From DATBDN01 sp963715995 (GTDB lineage Bacteria > Actinomycetota > Thermoleophilia > Solirubrobacterales > Thermoleophilaceae), in assembly GCA_963715995.1 (NCBI GenBank), contig OY970283.1, positions 3,038,001 through 3,102,000 on the forward strand: a stretch of DNA of 64,000 nt, written 5' to 3'. A program made the translations under genes and the position numbers. Positions 15,297-24,225 of this stretch are shown piece by piece. Every line of letters begins with the position of its first letter. Within the stretch, counting starts at the first letter, position 1. The notes under the pieces were generated by a model, which saw nothing but the letters and a program-made list of their open reading frames with translations, was not told where the DNA came from and did no database searches.

Positions 15297-16981
15297 TTCG
15301 GCTTGTCCGGCGTGGTGAACCAGTTGCAGCCGGGCGGCTCAGGCTGGTTGTTGGGATCCCAGGCCGTGCACGGAGCGGCAGCCGCCAGCACCTGCGGGTT
15401 CGCCGGCAAGTAGACGGGCGAGCCGGGACACGCGGGCAGCGTCGCCGGGTCGCTGCCCGACTGCGTCTTGTTGCCGCCGAAGCAGTTGCCCTGGCCGGAC
15501 CCGTCCCACTCGACTTCGAGCCCGTTCGGCATCCGCTGGCCCGATGGGCTCGTGCCCATCGTGTTGTCCATGATCTGGTTCTGGTTCGAGGTGTCCTGCG
15601 CATGCGCGGGGTCGTTGTCGCCGCGCAGGCTGGCCGGGATCGACAGCAGGTAGACGCCGTAGCGCCAGTTGTCGTAGATGTAGTTGTTCTTCAGCAGGTC
15701 ACGGTTGCCGCCGCCGATCAAGACGCCGGTGCCGACCGCGGTCTGGAACTGCGGGCACACGATCGTGGCCTTGCGCTTCAAGAACGGCGTCTTGATGCAG
15801 TAGTCCTGACGCGACGCGCTGAACACGTTGTTGTTGTTCGAGTAGATCTGGTTGTTCTGCCAGTTGAAGCACTCCTGCGGCATGCCCGGATGCCCGGCGG
15901 CGAACGAGTCCGTCGCAAGCCCGGTGGCGTTGTTGAAGAACTTGTTGTCGTGCAGGTAGGTCGAGTTGCCCGCCGTGCCGGAGTAGCCGAGTGTGTTGCC
16001 GTAGCTCTCCGAGTTGCGGATCTCGATCGAGGCCGCGCCGCAGCCCGGCTTCTCGCAGGTGCCGTAGACGTTCGGGTTGATCGTGCCGTTGGTGGCGCAA
16101 CCCTTCATCGTCGAGCCCGGGTAGAGACCCGAGTCGCCGTTGCCGTAGCCGATGTCGTGGTCGTAGAGACCGTGGGTCGCGGTGAACGAGAGCACGCCGT
16201 AGTTCTGCGCGTAACGCGCGATCACGTGCGAGATGACGAAGCCGTCGACCTCGATCACGTCGAGGTCGTTGAACGCTGCCTGCTCGAGCATGAAGTTGCG
16301 CAGGTAGATGCCGTTGGCGCGGTCGATGCGCATGACGTCGTTCTTGATCCGGTCGCCGACGATGCGTACGTCCTGCGGATGCTTGCCCATGCCCTCGATC
16401 TGGAGGTTGCAGAGGCGGTTGCACACCGGCGGGATCGGCGCCTTCGGGTTCGGCTCTGGCCGCGTGTCGCCGACCACCGCGATCAGGTTCTTCGAGTTCG
16501 GGCACTTGATCACGTAGTTGCGATCGGCGCGATCGGGCTTGTCGTTCGAGCGCGGCCCGCCGGGGGGCGGCGACTTGCCGTAGCCCTCCTCGACCACCAC
16601 GTAGTTGTTCGCGCACGGCGGCTGGCCGGGCGCGCCGAACGGAACCTTGCGGCTGGGTATCTCCTTGTAGATGCCGGGCAGGATCTGGATCCGGTAGCCG
16701 CTCTTCGAGTGGTTGATCGCGGTCTGGATGTCGCGGTAGCGGCAGCGCTTCACCAGCGCCAGTCGCTTCTTCAGCGTGCGCGGCTGCTTGTGGAACTCCT
16801 TGCGCAGCAGCTTGGCCGAGTTCTTCTTGCAGACCACGTTCAGATGACCGGTCTTGCGGTACGTCGGCACGTGGCCCATGACGGGGTACTCGAACGACGT
16901 GATCCGCTCGGGATGCGCCGAGGCCGCCGTGGCTATGGCGAGACAGACGGCGAAGGCTGCGAGTACCAGTCTTGAGCGCAT
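15293..16981 (-). CDS. Secreted right-handed beta-helix protein (pectate-lyase-like fold)
   Basis: This 562-residue exported protein has signal peptide RSRLVLAAFAVCLAIATAASA (cleavage near residue 22). The body has the periodic Asn/Gly-rich rungs of a parallel beta-helix, such as NGIYLRNFMLEQAAFNDLDV, GVLSFTATHGLYDHDIGYGN, NSESYGNTLGYSGTAGNSTY and NQIYSNNNNVFSASRQDY, plus about 14 Cys. Such folds occur in pectate lyases, epimerases and surface adhesins; no catalytic set is clear. The start is an ATG with TACGGT 6 nt upstream. The lipoprotein gene follows with a GTGA overlap. Confidence 0.78.
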   Translation of the reverse strand: MRSRLVLAAFAVCLAIATAASAHPERITSFEYPVMGHVPTYRKTGHLNVVCKKNSAKLLRKEFHKQPRTLKKRLALVKRCRYRDIQTAINHSKSGYRIQILPGIYKEIPSRKVPFGAPGQPPCANNYVVVEEGYGKSPPPGGPRSNDKPDRADRNYVIKCPNSKNLIAVVGDTRPEPNPKAPIPPVCNRLCNLQIEGMGKHPQDVRIVGDRIKNDVMRIDRANGIYLRNFMLEQAAFNDLDVIEVDGFVISHVIARYAQNYGVLSFTATHGLYDHDIGYGNGDSGLYPGSTMKGCATNGTINPNVYGTCEKPGCGAASIEIRNSESYGNTLGYSGTAGNSTYLHDNKFFNNATGLATDSFAAGHPGMPQECFNWQNNQIYSNNNNVFSASRQDYCIKTPFLKRKATIVCPQFQTAVGTGVLIGGGNRDLLKNNYIYDNWRYGVYLLSIPASLRGDNDPAHAQDTSNQNQIMDNTMGTSPSGQRMPNGLEVEWDGSGQGNCFGGNKTQSGSDPATLPACPGSPVYLPANPQVLAAAAPCTAWDPNNQPEPPGCNWFTTPDKPK

Positions 16982-16987
16982 GGCTGC

Positions 16988-16993
16988 ACCGTA
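16988..16993 (-). promoter_or_regulatory. Putative leaderless -10 box (TACGGT) of the beta-helix gene
   Basis: On the minus strand TACGGT is followed by GCAGCC (6 nt) and ATG. No Shine-Dalgarno sequence is visible. Confidence 0.45.
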
Positions 16994-17019
16994 CGAGACA
17001 GCAGCCCCAAATGGAAACG

Positions 17020-19716
17020 TCAGCGCGGCAGCTGGTGCGGGATCTCCACCGTCTGCTGGAACGTCGGGCGGTTCTGGAACAGCATCGGGTCGTTCGAGAT
17101 CGCGCTCGCGGTGGTGAAGCGGTTCTGGTCGTTGCAGTAGGCCGTCGGATCCTTGGCGCAGTCGCCGTGGCCGTACAGCTCCTGCGGCGTCACCTTCAGC
17201 GCGGCGGTTAGCGACGACAGGATCGCCGCCCGGCACTTCGCCTTCGAGCCCTTGCCGCAGTAGCGCCGCGACCAGCGGCCCTTGACCTTCTTCTTCGGGC
17301 TGAAGATGTCGCGCAGGTCCTTGCTGACCTGGCCATACCAGCCATCCGCGAAGTCCGGTGCGTACGGGCCGGTCCCGCGCTCCTCACCGAACGGCACCAT
17401 CGTGCGCAGCGCCGCCAGCGCATCGTCCCCGAGCGCCGGGCGGAACTCAGCATCAACGAGCTTGGGCCACCACGCGTCCATCAGCACGACGGCGTCGTTG
17501 TCGTCGTAGACCTTGTCCTTGTTCAGGTCGCGGCGGTGTGCTCCGTTGCGACGCCAGCGCTCGAGCATCGCGAGCGCCGAGCGCAGCTTCGGATCCTTGA
17601 CCTTGCCGAGCGCGCGCTCGACCAGCGGCAGGATGCGCAGGCCGCGGATGTCCTGCGTGGCCGGCTCCTCCATCGCCTGCACGAGCTGCTGGAGCTGAAC
17701 CTTGCCCTTCTTCAGCGCCCGGCGCACGAAGTCGACGATCATCGCCTGCCGGTAAACGGGGCCGAACGTGTACTTGTCGTCGGCTGCCGCCCAGCCGGGC
17801 GCCTGCTTGTTGTTCCACGACACGAGGTAGGACTGATCCTCCACGTGCGGGCGCGCGTCGAGCGACACCGTCTTCATCGTGCGGAGGTCGGGGTTGAAGC
17901 CCTGCCAGTCGTACTCCCCGGTGCCGAGGATCGGGAAGTCTGGCGAGGTGCCCTTCGCGCGCAGCGGATATGCGCCCGAGAGCTGGTAGCCGATGTGCTG
18001 CGAGTCGATGTAGCCCCAGTTGAAGGCGAAGTTGATGCCGCCGGCCGCCTTGCGGAACGACTGGTAGTCGTGCGTGCAGGCCGGGTTGTTCAGGCAGAAG
18101 AAGCCGATCGAGCTGTCGGCCTCGTGCATGTAGGTGGTGCGCGCCGACACGAACGCCACCTTCTTGCCGTGCACGGTGCCGGTGGCGTACTCGATGCCGT
18201 GCACGGTGCGGTAGGCAGTGAGCGTCTCGGAGCCGGGGCCGTCCTGGTCGCCCGCCGACGGCTTCCACGAGTTGGTCACCGTGAGCTTGTCCATCGGCAG
18301 GCACTGGCCCTTGTACATGTAGTGGACGTCGTCCTGGCAGAGCACCTCGGCGAACGTGTCCACGTTGTCGGATGTCGCGGTCGTCGCGCTCCAGGCGTAG
18401 TCGCGGCCGTGGCCGAGCTGCACCATCAGGTTCACTCCCGGGAAGGAGGCGCCGCGCGCGTCGAAGCCCGGGCCGTGCAGGTCCTCCTCCATCAGGATCT
18501 CGGGGTCGTAGTAGCCCACCTGCGGGCCGAGCACGCCGATCGGATGGCCGCTCGCGGAACTGCGCGCGGGGATCATCTCCCAGTTGGACGCGTGCGGCGT
18601 GGTGGCGGCGCGCATGAGCATCGAGCCGATCGAGCCGTCGTTGGGCACCTTTCCGAAGCGGGCGCTGCTCGCACTCGCGGCACCGCTTGCCAGCGGCGGC
18701 CCGACGTCAACGAACTTGACACTGCCCGGATCAGGCAGCGCGAGGCCGCGCTTCGAGAACGCCGATGCAGTCTCGTAGGGGAAGCGCTTCTTCAGCACCG
18801 TCGTGGGCGCCTCCGGGTCGTTCTTGAAACGGAAGTCGGCCCACGCCTTCTTGCCCTTCTTCACGCCGAAGCGCTTTTCGAGCGCCTGAAGCGCGAGCGC
18901 GCTGCGCAGCTCGTTGCCGCCGCCCTTGCCGAAGATGCCGCCGATCAGCGACGCCTCGGCGATCACATCGGTGAGCTTCCAGGCCGCCGGGGAAGTGCCG
19001 AAGGCGGCGTACTCCGCCGGCATCTTGGTCGGGTCGAGCTTGGCGGCGTCGATGTAGGCGTTGATGCCGTCGACGTAGGCCTGCCCGTAGGTCTTGATCT
19101 GCTCGCCCTGCGCGCCGTAGAGCGTGCCGGCGTTGTCGATCTGCTTCTGGAGGTCGGCCTCGTTGTAGGGCGCGAGCAGCCATTGCGTGCGGTCCATCGC
19201 GCGGTTGCCCGCGGAGCCGCCGGCGAACGACGACAGCTCGCCGCGCGCCGTGTGGCGCAGCACGTCCATCAGGAACAGGCGATCCTCGGCGCCCGCGTAG
19301 CCGGCCCCGAACTCCACGTCCTCGGCGGTGTCGCCGTAGACGTGCGGCACGCCGTAGCCCTTGTCGCGCACGATCGTGACGCCGGCGCGCGGCGACTCGG
19401 TGGAAGCGACGTCGTCGGGCTTCACCCCGAAGGTGGCGTCCTTGTAGTACTTGGCGACGTCGTCGGCCGTGATCGACGGAGACGCGTACAGCAGGCCGTC
19501 GTAGAGCGGCTCCTGGTCGGTCCAGTGCTGCGGACGTGCGCCGTTGGCGGTGAACTGCGCCAGCTGGAGCGCGTTGTCCACGCCCGCCTGGCCGGCCGGC
19601 AGCACGTTGTGGAAGCCGCCGGCGTCGTTCGTGCCATACGGGGCCGGTGTTGCAGCCTGCGCGCCCGCGGGCGCGATCAGCGCGGCGGCGAGCGCCACCG
19701 TCACGAGAGTCCTCAC
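17020..19716 (-). CDS. Penicillin-acylase-family N-terminal nucleophile amidohydrolase, secreted
   Basis: This 898-residue enzyme has an N-terminal signal peptide (LVTVALAAALIAPAGAQA) and the penicillin amidase/acyl-homoserine-lactone acylase layout. The alpha region has VTIVRDKGYGVPHVYGDT and YAGAEDRLFLMDVLRHTARGE. A spacer leads to the self-processing site HASNWEM, where Ser377 would become the N-terminal nucleophile of the beta chain. The beta region has VLGPQVGYYDPEILMEEDLHGPG and FNWGYIDSQHIGYQLSGAYP. The family hydrolyses amide bonds of penicillins, N-acyl-homoserine lactones, cyclic lipopeptides or aculeacin; the substrate is not deducible here. The start is GTG with a GGAGGT sequence just upstream. 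The usual Gly before the catalytic Ser is Ala (HASN), a small change. Confidence 0.85.
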   Translation of the reverse strand: MRTLVTVALAAALIAPAGAQAATPAPYGTNDAGGFHNVLPAGQAGVDNALQLAQFTANGARPQHWTDQEPLYDGLLYASPSITADDVAKYYKDATFGVKPDDVASTESPRAGVTIVRDKGYGVPHVYGDTAEDVEFGAGYAGAEDRLFLMDVLRHTARGELSSFAGGSAGNRAMDRTQWLLAPYNEADLQKQIDNAGTLYGAQGEQIKTYGQAYVDGINAYIDAAKLDPTKMPAEYAAFGTSPAAWKLTDVIAEASLIGGIFGKGGGNELRSALALQALEKRFGVKKGKKAWADFRFKNDPEAPTTVLKKRFPYETASAFSKRGLALPDPGSVKFVDVGPPLASGAASASSARFGKVPNDGSIGSMLMRAATTPHASNWEMIPARSSASGHPIGVLGPQVGYYDPEILMEEDLHGPGFDARGASFPGVNLMVQLGHGRDYAWSATTATSDNVDTFAEVLCQDDVHYMYKGQCLPMDKLTVTNSWKPSAGDQDGPGSETLTAYRTVHGIEYATGTVHGKKVAFVSARTTYMHEADSSIGFFCLNNPACTHDYQSFRKAAGGINFAFNWGYIDSQHIGYQLSGAYPLRAKGTSPDFPILGTGEYDWQGFNPDLRTMKTVSLDARPHVEDQSYLVSWNNKQAPGWAAADDKYTFGPVYRQAMIVDFVRRALKKGKVQLQQLVQAMEEPATQDIRGLRILPLVERALGKVKDPKLRSALAMLERWRRNGAHRRDLNKDKVYDDNDAVVLMDAWWPKLVDAEFRPALGDDALAALRTMVPFGEERGTGPYAPDFADGWYGQVSKDLRDIFSPKKKVKGRWSRRYCGKGSKAKCRAAILSSLTAALKVTPQELYGHGDCAKDPTAYCNDQNRFTTASAISNDPMLFQNRPTFQQTVEIPHQLPR

Positions 19717-19746
19717 GACCTCCCAACTACCCGCCGGAGCCCTTCG

Positions 19747-21186
19747 TCAAGCCTGCTCGACGGCCAGCCCCGATCCAAGCTGCGTGTGCGCGCGGCTGTC
19801 GGCGCCGCGGATCAGCGTCAGCGTCGCGATCAGCCCAAGAATCGCGAATCCGGCTCCCGCCGCGAACGCCGTGCTGAAGCCGTCGGTGAGGTCCGCCTTC
19901 GTGTGCGAGCTGCCGATCACCGACGTGGAGATGGCCGACAGGATCGCCAGCCCCAGCGCGCCGCCCACCTGCTGGGTGGTGTTGATCAGGCCGCTTGCCA
20001 GGCCCGCCTCACGCTCCTCCACGCCTGACACGGCCGCGATCGTGACCGGCACGAACGTAAAGCCGAGGCCGACCGCCGCCAGGAGCGACGGGCCGAGGAT
20101 GTCAGCCAGGAAGCTGCCGCCCACGGAGATCTGCGAGAACCAGATCAGTGCGATGGCGATCAAGGCAAAGCCGGTCGCGAGCACGTTCTTGAAGCCCACG
20201 CGCGTGACCAGCTGCGAGGCGATGCCGGCCGAGAGCATGATCGACACGGCCAGCGGCAGATACGACAGCCCGGCGTGGATCGGGCTGTAGCCCAGCACCT
20301 GCTGCATGTACAGCGAGATGAAGAAGAACATCGAGAACAGCGATGCGCCGACCAGCAATCCCGCCACGTTCGCGCCCGTGAGCGTGCGCAGCTTGAAGAT
20401 GCGGAACGGGACCAGCGGAGCGGCAGCACGGGTCTCGGTCACCACGAAGGCAACCAGGAGCAGCGCCGCGACGACGAGCAGCACGATCGTCCGGGCCGAT
20501 CCCCAGCCGGCGTTGTTCGCGTCGACCAGCGCGTAGACGAGCAGTGACAGGCCCGCAGTCACGGTCACGGCGCCCGTCACGTCGAAGTGGCGCCGCTCGC
20601 CGGATGCGCGGCTCTCCAGGAGCAGCGTCGGAGCGATCGCAGCCGCGATCAGCCCGATCGGCACGTTCACCCACAGCACCCACTGCCAGCCGAGGCCGTC
20701 GGTGAGCACGCCGCCCAGCAGCACGCCGGCCGCGCCGCCGGAGCCCGCAACCGCGCCCCAGACCCCGAGCGCCTTGTTGCGCTCGGCGCCGTCGCGGAAC
20801 GTGGTGGTGACGATGGCGAGTGCCGCCGGCGAGAGGATGGCGGCGCCAAGCCCCTGCACGGCGCGGGCCGCGATCAGCTGGCCCTCGGTGTTCGCAAGGC
20901 CGCCGGCCAGCGACGCGAACGCGAACAGCACGAGGCCGCCCATGAACACGCGACGACGGCCGAGCAGGTCGGCCACGCGCCCGCCCAGCAGCAGGAAGCC
21001 GCCGAACGTGAGGACGTAGGCGTTGACCACCCACGGCAGGTTGCTCTCGCTGAAGTGCAGCGCGCGGCCGATGGTCGGCAGCGCCACGTTGACGATCGAG
21101 GCGTCGAGCACGACGACGAATTGGGCGACGCACAGCAGGATCAGTGCGATCCAGCGGCGGTCGCGGGCGGTCTCGTGTTCGGTCAT
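19747..21186 (-). CDS. MFS multidrug exporter, DHA2 (EmrB/QacA) family
   Basis: This 479-residue transporter has about 14 hydrophobic segments, the DHA2 number. Motif A is GGRVADLLGRRRVF (between TM2 and TM3); motif C is GSGGAAGVLLGGVLTDGLGWQWVLWVNV. It uses the proton gradient to expel hydrophobic drugs or cations; the substrate is unknown. The ATG at 21186 has a good AAGGAG site. The promoter (TTGAAA, 18 nt, TACTAT on the minus strand) carries a CGGAATC-TG-GATTCCG operator between its -35 and -10 boxes. The divergent TetR-type repressor next door almost certainly controls it. Confidence 0.88.
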   Translation of the reverse strand: MTEHETARDRRWIALILLCVAQFVVVLDASIVNVALPTIGRALHFSESNLPWVVNAYVLTFGGFLLLGGRVADLLGRRRVFMGGLVLFAFASLAGGLANTEGQLIAARAVQGLGAAILSPAALAIVTTTFRDGAERNKALGVWGAVAGSGGAAGVLLGGVLTDGLGWQWVLWVNVPIGLIAAAIAPTLLLESRASGERRHFDVTGAVTVTAGLSLLVYALVDANNAGWGSARTIVLLVVAALLLVAFVVTETRAAAPLVPFRIFKLRTLTGANVAGLLVGASLFSMFFFISLYMQQVLGYSPIHAGLSYLPLAVSIMLSAGIASQLVTRVGFKNVLATGFALIAIALIWFSQISVGGSFLADILGPSLLAAVGLGFTFVPVTIAAVSGVEEREAGLASGLINTTQQVGGALGLAILSAISTSVIGSSHTKADLTDGFSTAFAAGAGFAILGLIATLTLIRGADSRAHTQLGSGLAVEQA

Positions 21187-21192
21187 TGCGTG

Positions 21193-21279
21193 CTCCTTGC
21201 TTCTGTCCGTGGGCCAGTCCTATAATCGGAACCTGAATTCCGGTTCCGAATAGTACCGGAATCTGGATTCCGCTTTCAA
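21193..21279. promoter_or_regulatory. Divergent promoter/operator region of MFS exporter and TetR repressor
   Basis: Two copies of a 16-bp near-palindrome lie 30 bp apart: CGGAACCTGAATTCCG at 21227-21242 and CGGAATCTGGATTCCG at 21257-21272. Minus strand: -35 TTGAAA (21274-21279), 18 nt, -10 TACTAT (21250-21255), so copy 2 sits between the boxes. Plus strand: -35 TTGCTT (21197-21202), 18 nt, -10 TATAAT (21221-21226), so copy 1 covers the plus-strand start site. AAGGAG for the exporter is at 21193-21198. Binding would shut off both genes. Confidence 0.75.
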
Positions 21280-21885
21280 GTGACTTCTCCCGAGACCACA
21301 TCCCCCGTCCGCGCACAGCGCCTCGATGCGCAGCGAAACCGCGCGAGCATCGTGGCCGCGGCCCGCAAGCGGATGGCCAGTGAGGGCCTCGATGCGCAGA
21401 TGGAGGAGATCGCGCGCGATGCTGGAGTGGGCGTCGGGACGGTCTACCGCCACTTCCCCACGAAGGACGAGTTGGTCGGCGCGCTCGCCCTCGAGCGTTT
21501 CAAGCGGCTGCGCGAGCTTGCCCTCGAAGCGCTCACGATCGAGGACCCGTTGAGCTCGTTCGAGTTCTTCATCAGGACCGCCGCGCAGATCCAGACCGAG
21601 GATCGGGCGCTGTCGGAGGTGCTCGTGTCGCGCCCGGAGACAATCGCCGCGGCGGCCGAGCACGTGGACATGCTGGCGCTGACCGACCAGGTGCTCACGC
21701 GCGCGCAGAAGGCCGGCGTCATGCGCGCCGACGCAGATCCGCGCGACATCCCGATGATCATGTGCGCGCTCGCGGGAACCACCCATACGCCGTTCGCCGA
21801 TCCCGACCGCTACATCGCGATCGTGCTCGACGGTCTGCGCGCGCCAGATGCGAAGCGCAGCCGGCTGCCCCGCCGCGGACGCTGA
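21280..21885 (+). CDS. TetR-family transcriptional repressor
   Basis: This 201-residue regulator has the N-terminal TetR helix-turn-helix (ASIVAAARKRMASEGLDAQM, EEIARDAGVGVGTVYRHFPTKDELV, about residues 22-68) and a C-terminal all-helical ligand domain. The start is GTG at 21280. It is divergent from the MFS exporter, with paired operators in the 93-bp gap, the layout of a drug-responsive local repressor such as QacR/TetR. The inducing ligand is unknown, but it probably overlaps the exporter's substrates. Confidence 0.88.
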   Translation: MTSPETTSPVRAQRLDAQRNRASIVAAARKRMASEGLDAQMEEIARDAGVGVGTVYRHFPTKDELVGALALERFKRLRELALEALTIEDPLSSFEFFIRTAAQIQTEDRALSEVLVSRPETIAAAAEHVDMLALTDQVLTRAQKAGVMRADADPRDIPMIMCALAGTTHTPFADPDRYIAIVLDGLRAPDAKRSRLPRRGR

Positions 21886-21900
21886 GCGCCCGCTCGGCCC

Positions 21901-24186
21901 TCAGCGCGCGCGGCTCACCCGGTTGGTGATCGCCTGGTAGTCCCGGCACGGCTCGTTGCGGAGCGCCGGGCAGGCGGGCAGCCCGGTCGTCACGCTCACG
22001 CTCGGCACCACCGGCAGCACCAGCTTCGATGGCCGCTTCTTCGAGAACGCGATCGCCACGTTCGCCTTGCCCTTGCCCTTCGGCTGCGTCTCGGCGAACG
22101 CCCAGATCGGCTGGTCGCCGTTGGGCGCGCTGATCGTGACGCGGATGCGCGACCCGGTCCGGTAGGCGTGGCCCTCGTAGTAGAGCGGGATCGTCACGGG
22201 GACGAAACGCTTGCGCGGGAGCGCCTTGACGTCCTTCGCGCGCAGGCTCAGAACGGGCTCCAGCGCAGTGCTCTTCTTCTTGTCGAGCTTGGCTTCGTTC
22301 GCGCGCAGCCAGCCGCCCTGGACGAAGGTCTCCTTGCCGTCTGGCCTGACCTCGGTGATCGTGGCCTGGAGATCGACGTTCGGCTTCGACGAGCGCACCC
22401 ATAGGTGGACCGCCCCGGCCCCGACGACGGTGGTGTTCGCGGCGAGCGGGCTCGTGACGTAGGACACCGCGCTGCCGGCGGGCGGCTGCTTCCACTGGAA
22501 CGGCGGCGTGGCCGTCCAGAGGCCCCCGGCGCCACCGGCCGTGTCGCCCGTGAAGTCGGTCAGCGGGCGTGCCTTCGCGTTCCAGGTGAACGAGTTCGCG
22601 GCCGCGCGCTTCGGCGGCTTCGCGGCCAGGGCGCCCTTCGGCGCGAGGTACCACGAGAAAGCGAGCGTGCCCGGGATCGGGAACTTCGTGAACGAATCCT
22701 CGAAGCCCGGCACGGGGTGGCCCGGCTGGTCGCCCGCGCCGTTGTCGAACAGCACCCGGATCGGGTCGAGCTGCTCGAACGCGGCCAGCGCGCCGTCGTA
22801 GGTCGGCTGCTGCTGGATTGGATCCGGCGGCAGCGTCACGCCGTTGATCCCCATCGCGGCCTGGTAGATCACGGGCGCGCCGGCCTGGATCGTCGCCGAG
22901 TTCATGATCGGCGCCTGTTGCGCCACGTAGAGCTCGAGGAAGTCGTACCAGCGGTTGAACGTCTCCGGGTCGAGCGAGTCGATGTGGGCTCCGTTGGTGA
23001 ACGTGAACCACTTGTGGTCGGTGCCCGTGAAGTGCTCGGCCAGGTCGGCGCAGTGGCCGCCGGTCTGCTCGTCTTCCCACTGGCAGGCCATGTAGACCGG
23101 GACCTTGATCTTGTTGACGAAGGTGACCGGTGAGAGCGGGTCTGCCACCGAGGGCTTGTAGTGGTTGTTCGCCCGGATCTTGGCAAGCAGGTTGACAGCA
23201 TCGCCGTGCAGCGCCTGATTGGCCTTGCAGGTCTGGTCGCCCTCCTGAATGCGCTTGTACGCCCACGGCTGGCCGCCCTTGTCGGAGGCGGGCAGCGCGT
23301 CGTGGGCGCGCTCCTTCGCCCACGCGACCGCGAAGCCGGTGTTGAGGATGCCGCCCGGGTAGAGCGTGGTCTGCGTCGCGTCGATGACCGACAGCGGCGA
23401 GATCGCTGCCAGGCTCGGCGGGTCGTCTTCGGCCGTGAAGAGCTGGCTGATGCCGCCGTAGGAGATGCCCATCATCCCGACCTTGTGGTGCAGCACCCAG
23501 GGCTGCCGCGCGATCGTCTCGATCACGTCGTAGCCGTCGAGGCCCTGGAGCGGCTCGAAGAAGTCGAACGAGCCACCCGAACAGCCAGTGCCGCGCATGT
23601 TCACGTCGACGACCGTGAAGCCCATCAGGTTGGCGATGATCGCGATGCCGCTCTGCGGGCCCGCCGGGTCCGCGTACCCGTAGCCGGAGTACTCGATCAG
23701 CGTGGGCGTGGCGCTGCTGCCGAGCGCCGGCAGGTTGATGCCGGTCGGCTCGGCGTTGGTGATGTCCTGCGGCGGGTGGACGTAGATCGACAGCTGCGTG
23801 CCGTCACGCGTGGTCAGGTAGCCGTAGCCGCTCGCCGGGATCGACTGGTTGTAGACGTCCGTGCTCGGCGGCGCGGGGCTCTTCGTGAGCACCGTCAGCG
23901 GGCCCGCAGCCTCGCCGCTGGCACTGCGAAGGCGGTAGCCGCTGCCCGGCTTGACTGCGCGAAAGACGACACCCCCCAGGGCGTCGGCCTTGCGCTTGGC
24001 GACCGTGCGCCCCTTTGCGTTGTGGAGCGCCACGCTCGCGCCCGGTGCCAGCCCGGTCGCGTAGACCTGCTCGACGCTGCCGTGCGCGCTCATCGCCGCG
24101 TCGGCGGCCGCGGTACCGATGCCGAGCGCGGCAACGACGACTACGGCGGCGGCCAGGAGACGTGCGCGGAAGATCATCCGGTGCAT
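21901..24186 (-). CDS. Secreted X-Pro dipeptidyl-peptidase/CocE-type (S15) serine hydrolase
   Basis: This 761-residue protein has a signal peptide (LLAAAVVVVAALGIGTAAADA). An N-terminal Ig-like part (to about residue 95) precedes an alpha/beta hydrolase with MRGTGCSGG and the nucleophile elbow GISYGG (Ser242). It ends in a jelly-roll module (TVVGAGAVHLWVRSSKPNVDLQATI), as in the S15/CocE group, which cleaves X-Pro dipeptides or esters such as cocaine and acylated antibiotics. The likely acid and His partners lie near VYMACQWEDEQTGGH and FTNGAHIDSL. The substrate cannot be stated. It is transcribed towards the TetR gene. Confidence 0.85.
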   Translation of the reverse strand: MHRMIFRARLLAAAVVVVAALGIGTAAADAAMSAHGSVEQVYATGLAPGASVALHNAKGRTVAKRKADALGGVVFRAVKPGSGYRLRSASGEAAGPLTVLTKSPAPPSTDVYNQSIPASGYGYLTTRDGTQLSIYVHPPQDITNAEPTGINLPALGSSATPTLIEYSGYGYADPAGPQSGIAIIANLMGFTVVDVNMRGTGCSGGSFDFFEPLQGLDGYDVIETIARQPWVLHHKVGMMGISYGGISQLFTAEDDPPSLAAISPLSVIDATQTTLYPGGILNTGFAVAWAKERAHDALPASDKGGQPWAYKRIQEGDQTCKANQALHGDAVNLLAKIRANNHYKPSVADPLSPVTFVNKIKVPVYMACQWEDEQTGGHCADLAEHFTGTDHKWFTFTNGAHIDSLDPETFNRWYDFLELYVAQQAPIMNSATIQAGAPVIYQAAMGINGVTLPPDPIQQQPTYDGALAAFEQLDPIRVLFDNGAGDQPGHPVPGFEDSFTKFPIPGTLAFSWYLAPKGALAAKPPKRAAANSFTWNAKARPLTDFTGDTAGGAGGLWTATPPFQWKQPPAGSAVSYVTSPLAANTTVVGAGAVHLWVRSSKPNVDLQATITEVRPDGKETFVQGGWLRANEAKLDKKKSTALEPVLSLRAKDVKALPRKRFVPVTIPLYYEGHAYRTGSRIRVTISAPNGDQPIWAFAETQPKGKGKANVAIAFSKKRPSKLVLPVVPSVSVTTGLPACPALRNEPCRDYQAITNRVSRAR

Positions 24187-24225
24187 GCAAGCACCCCGCG
24201 CGGTGATCGGCGCAGCCGGCCTACG

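Noticed and set aside
15602..16975. 457-codon plus-strand frame antisense to the beta-helix gene
   Set aside because: Val/Arg/Asp shadow composition; the minus-strand protein has a signal peptide and beta-helix rungs.
17536..20028. 830-codon plus-strand frame antisense to the penicillin-acylase gene
   Set aside because: Shadow of the GC-rich codon pattern; the opposite strand has the acylase motifs.
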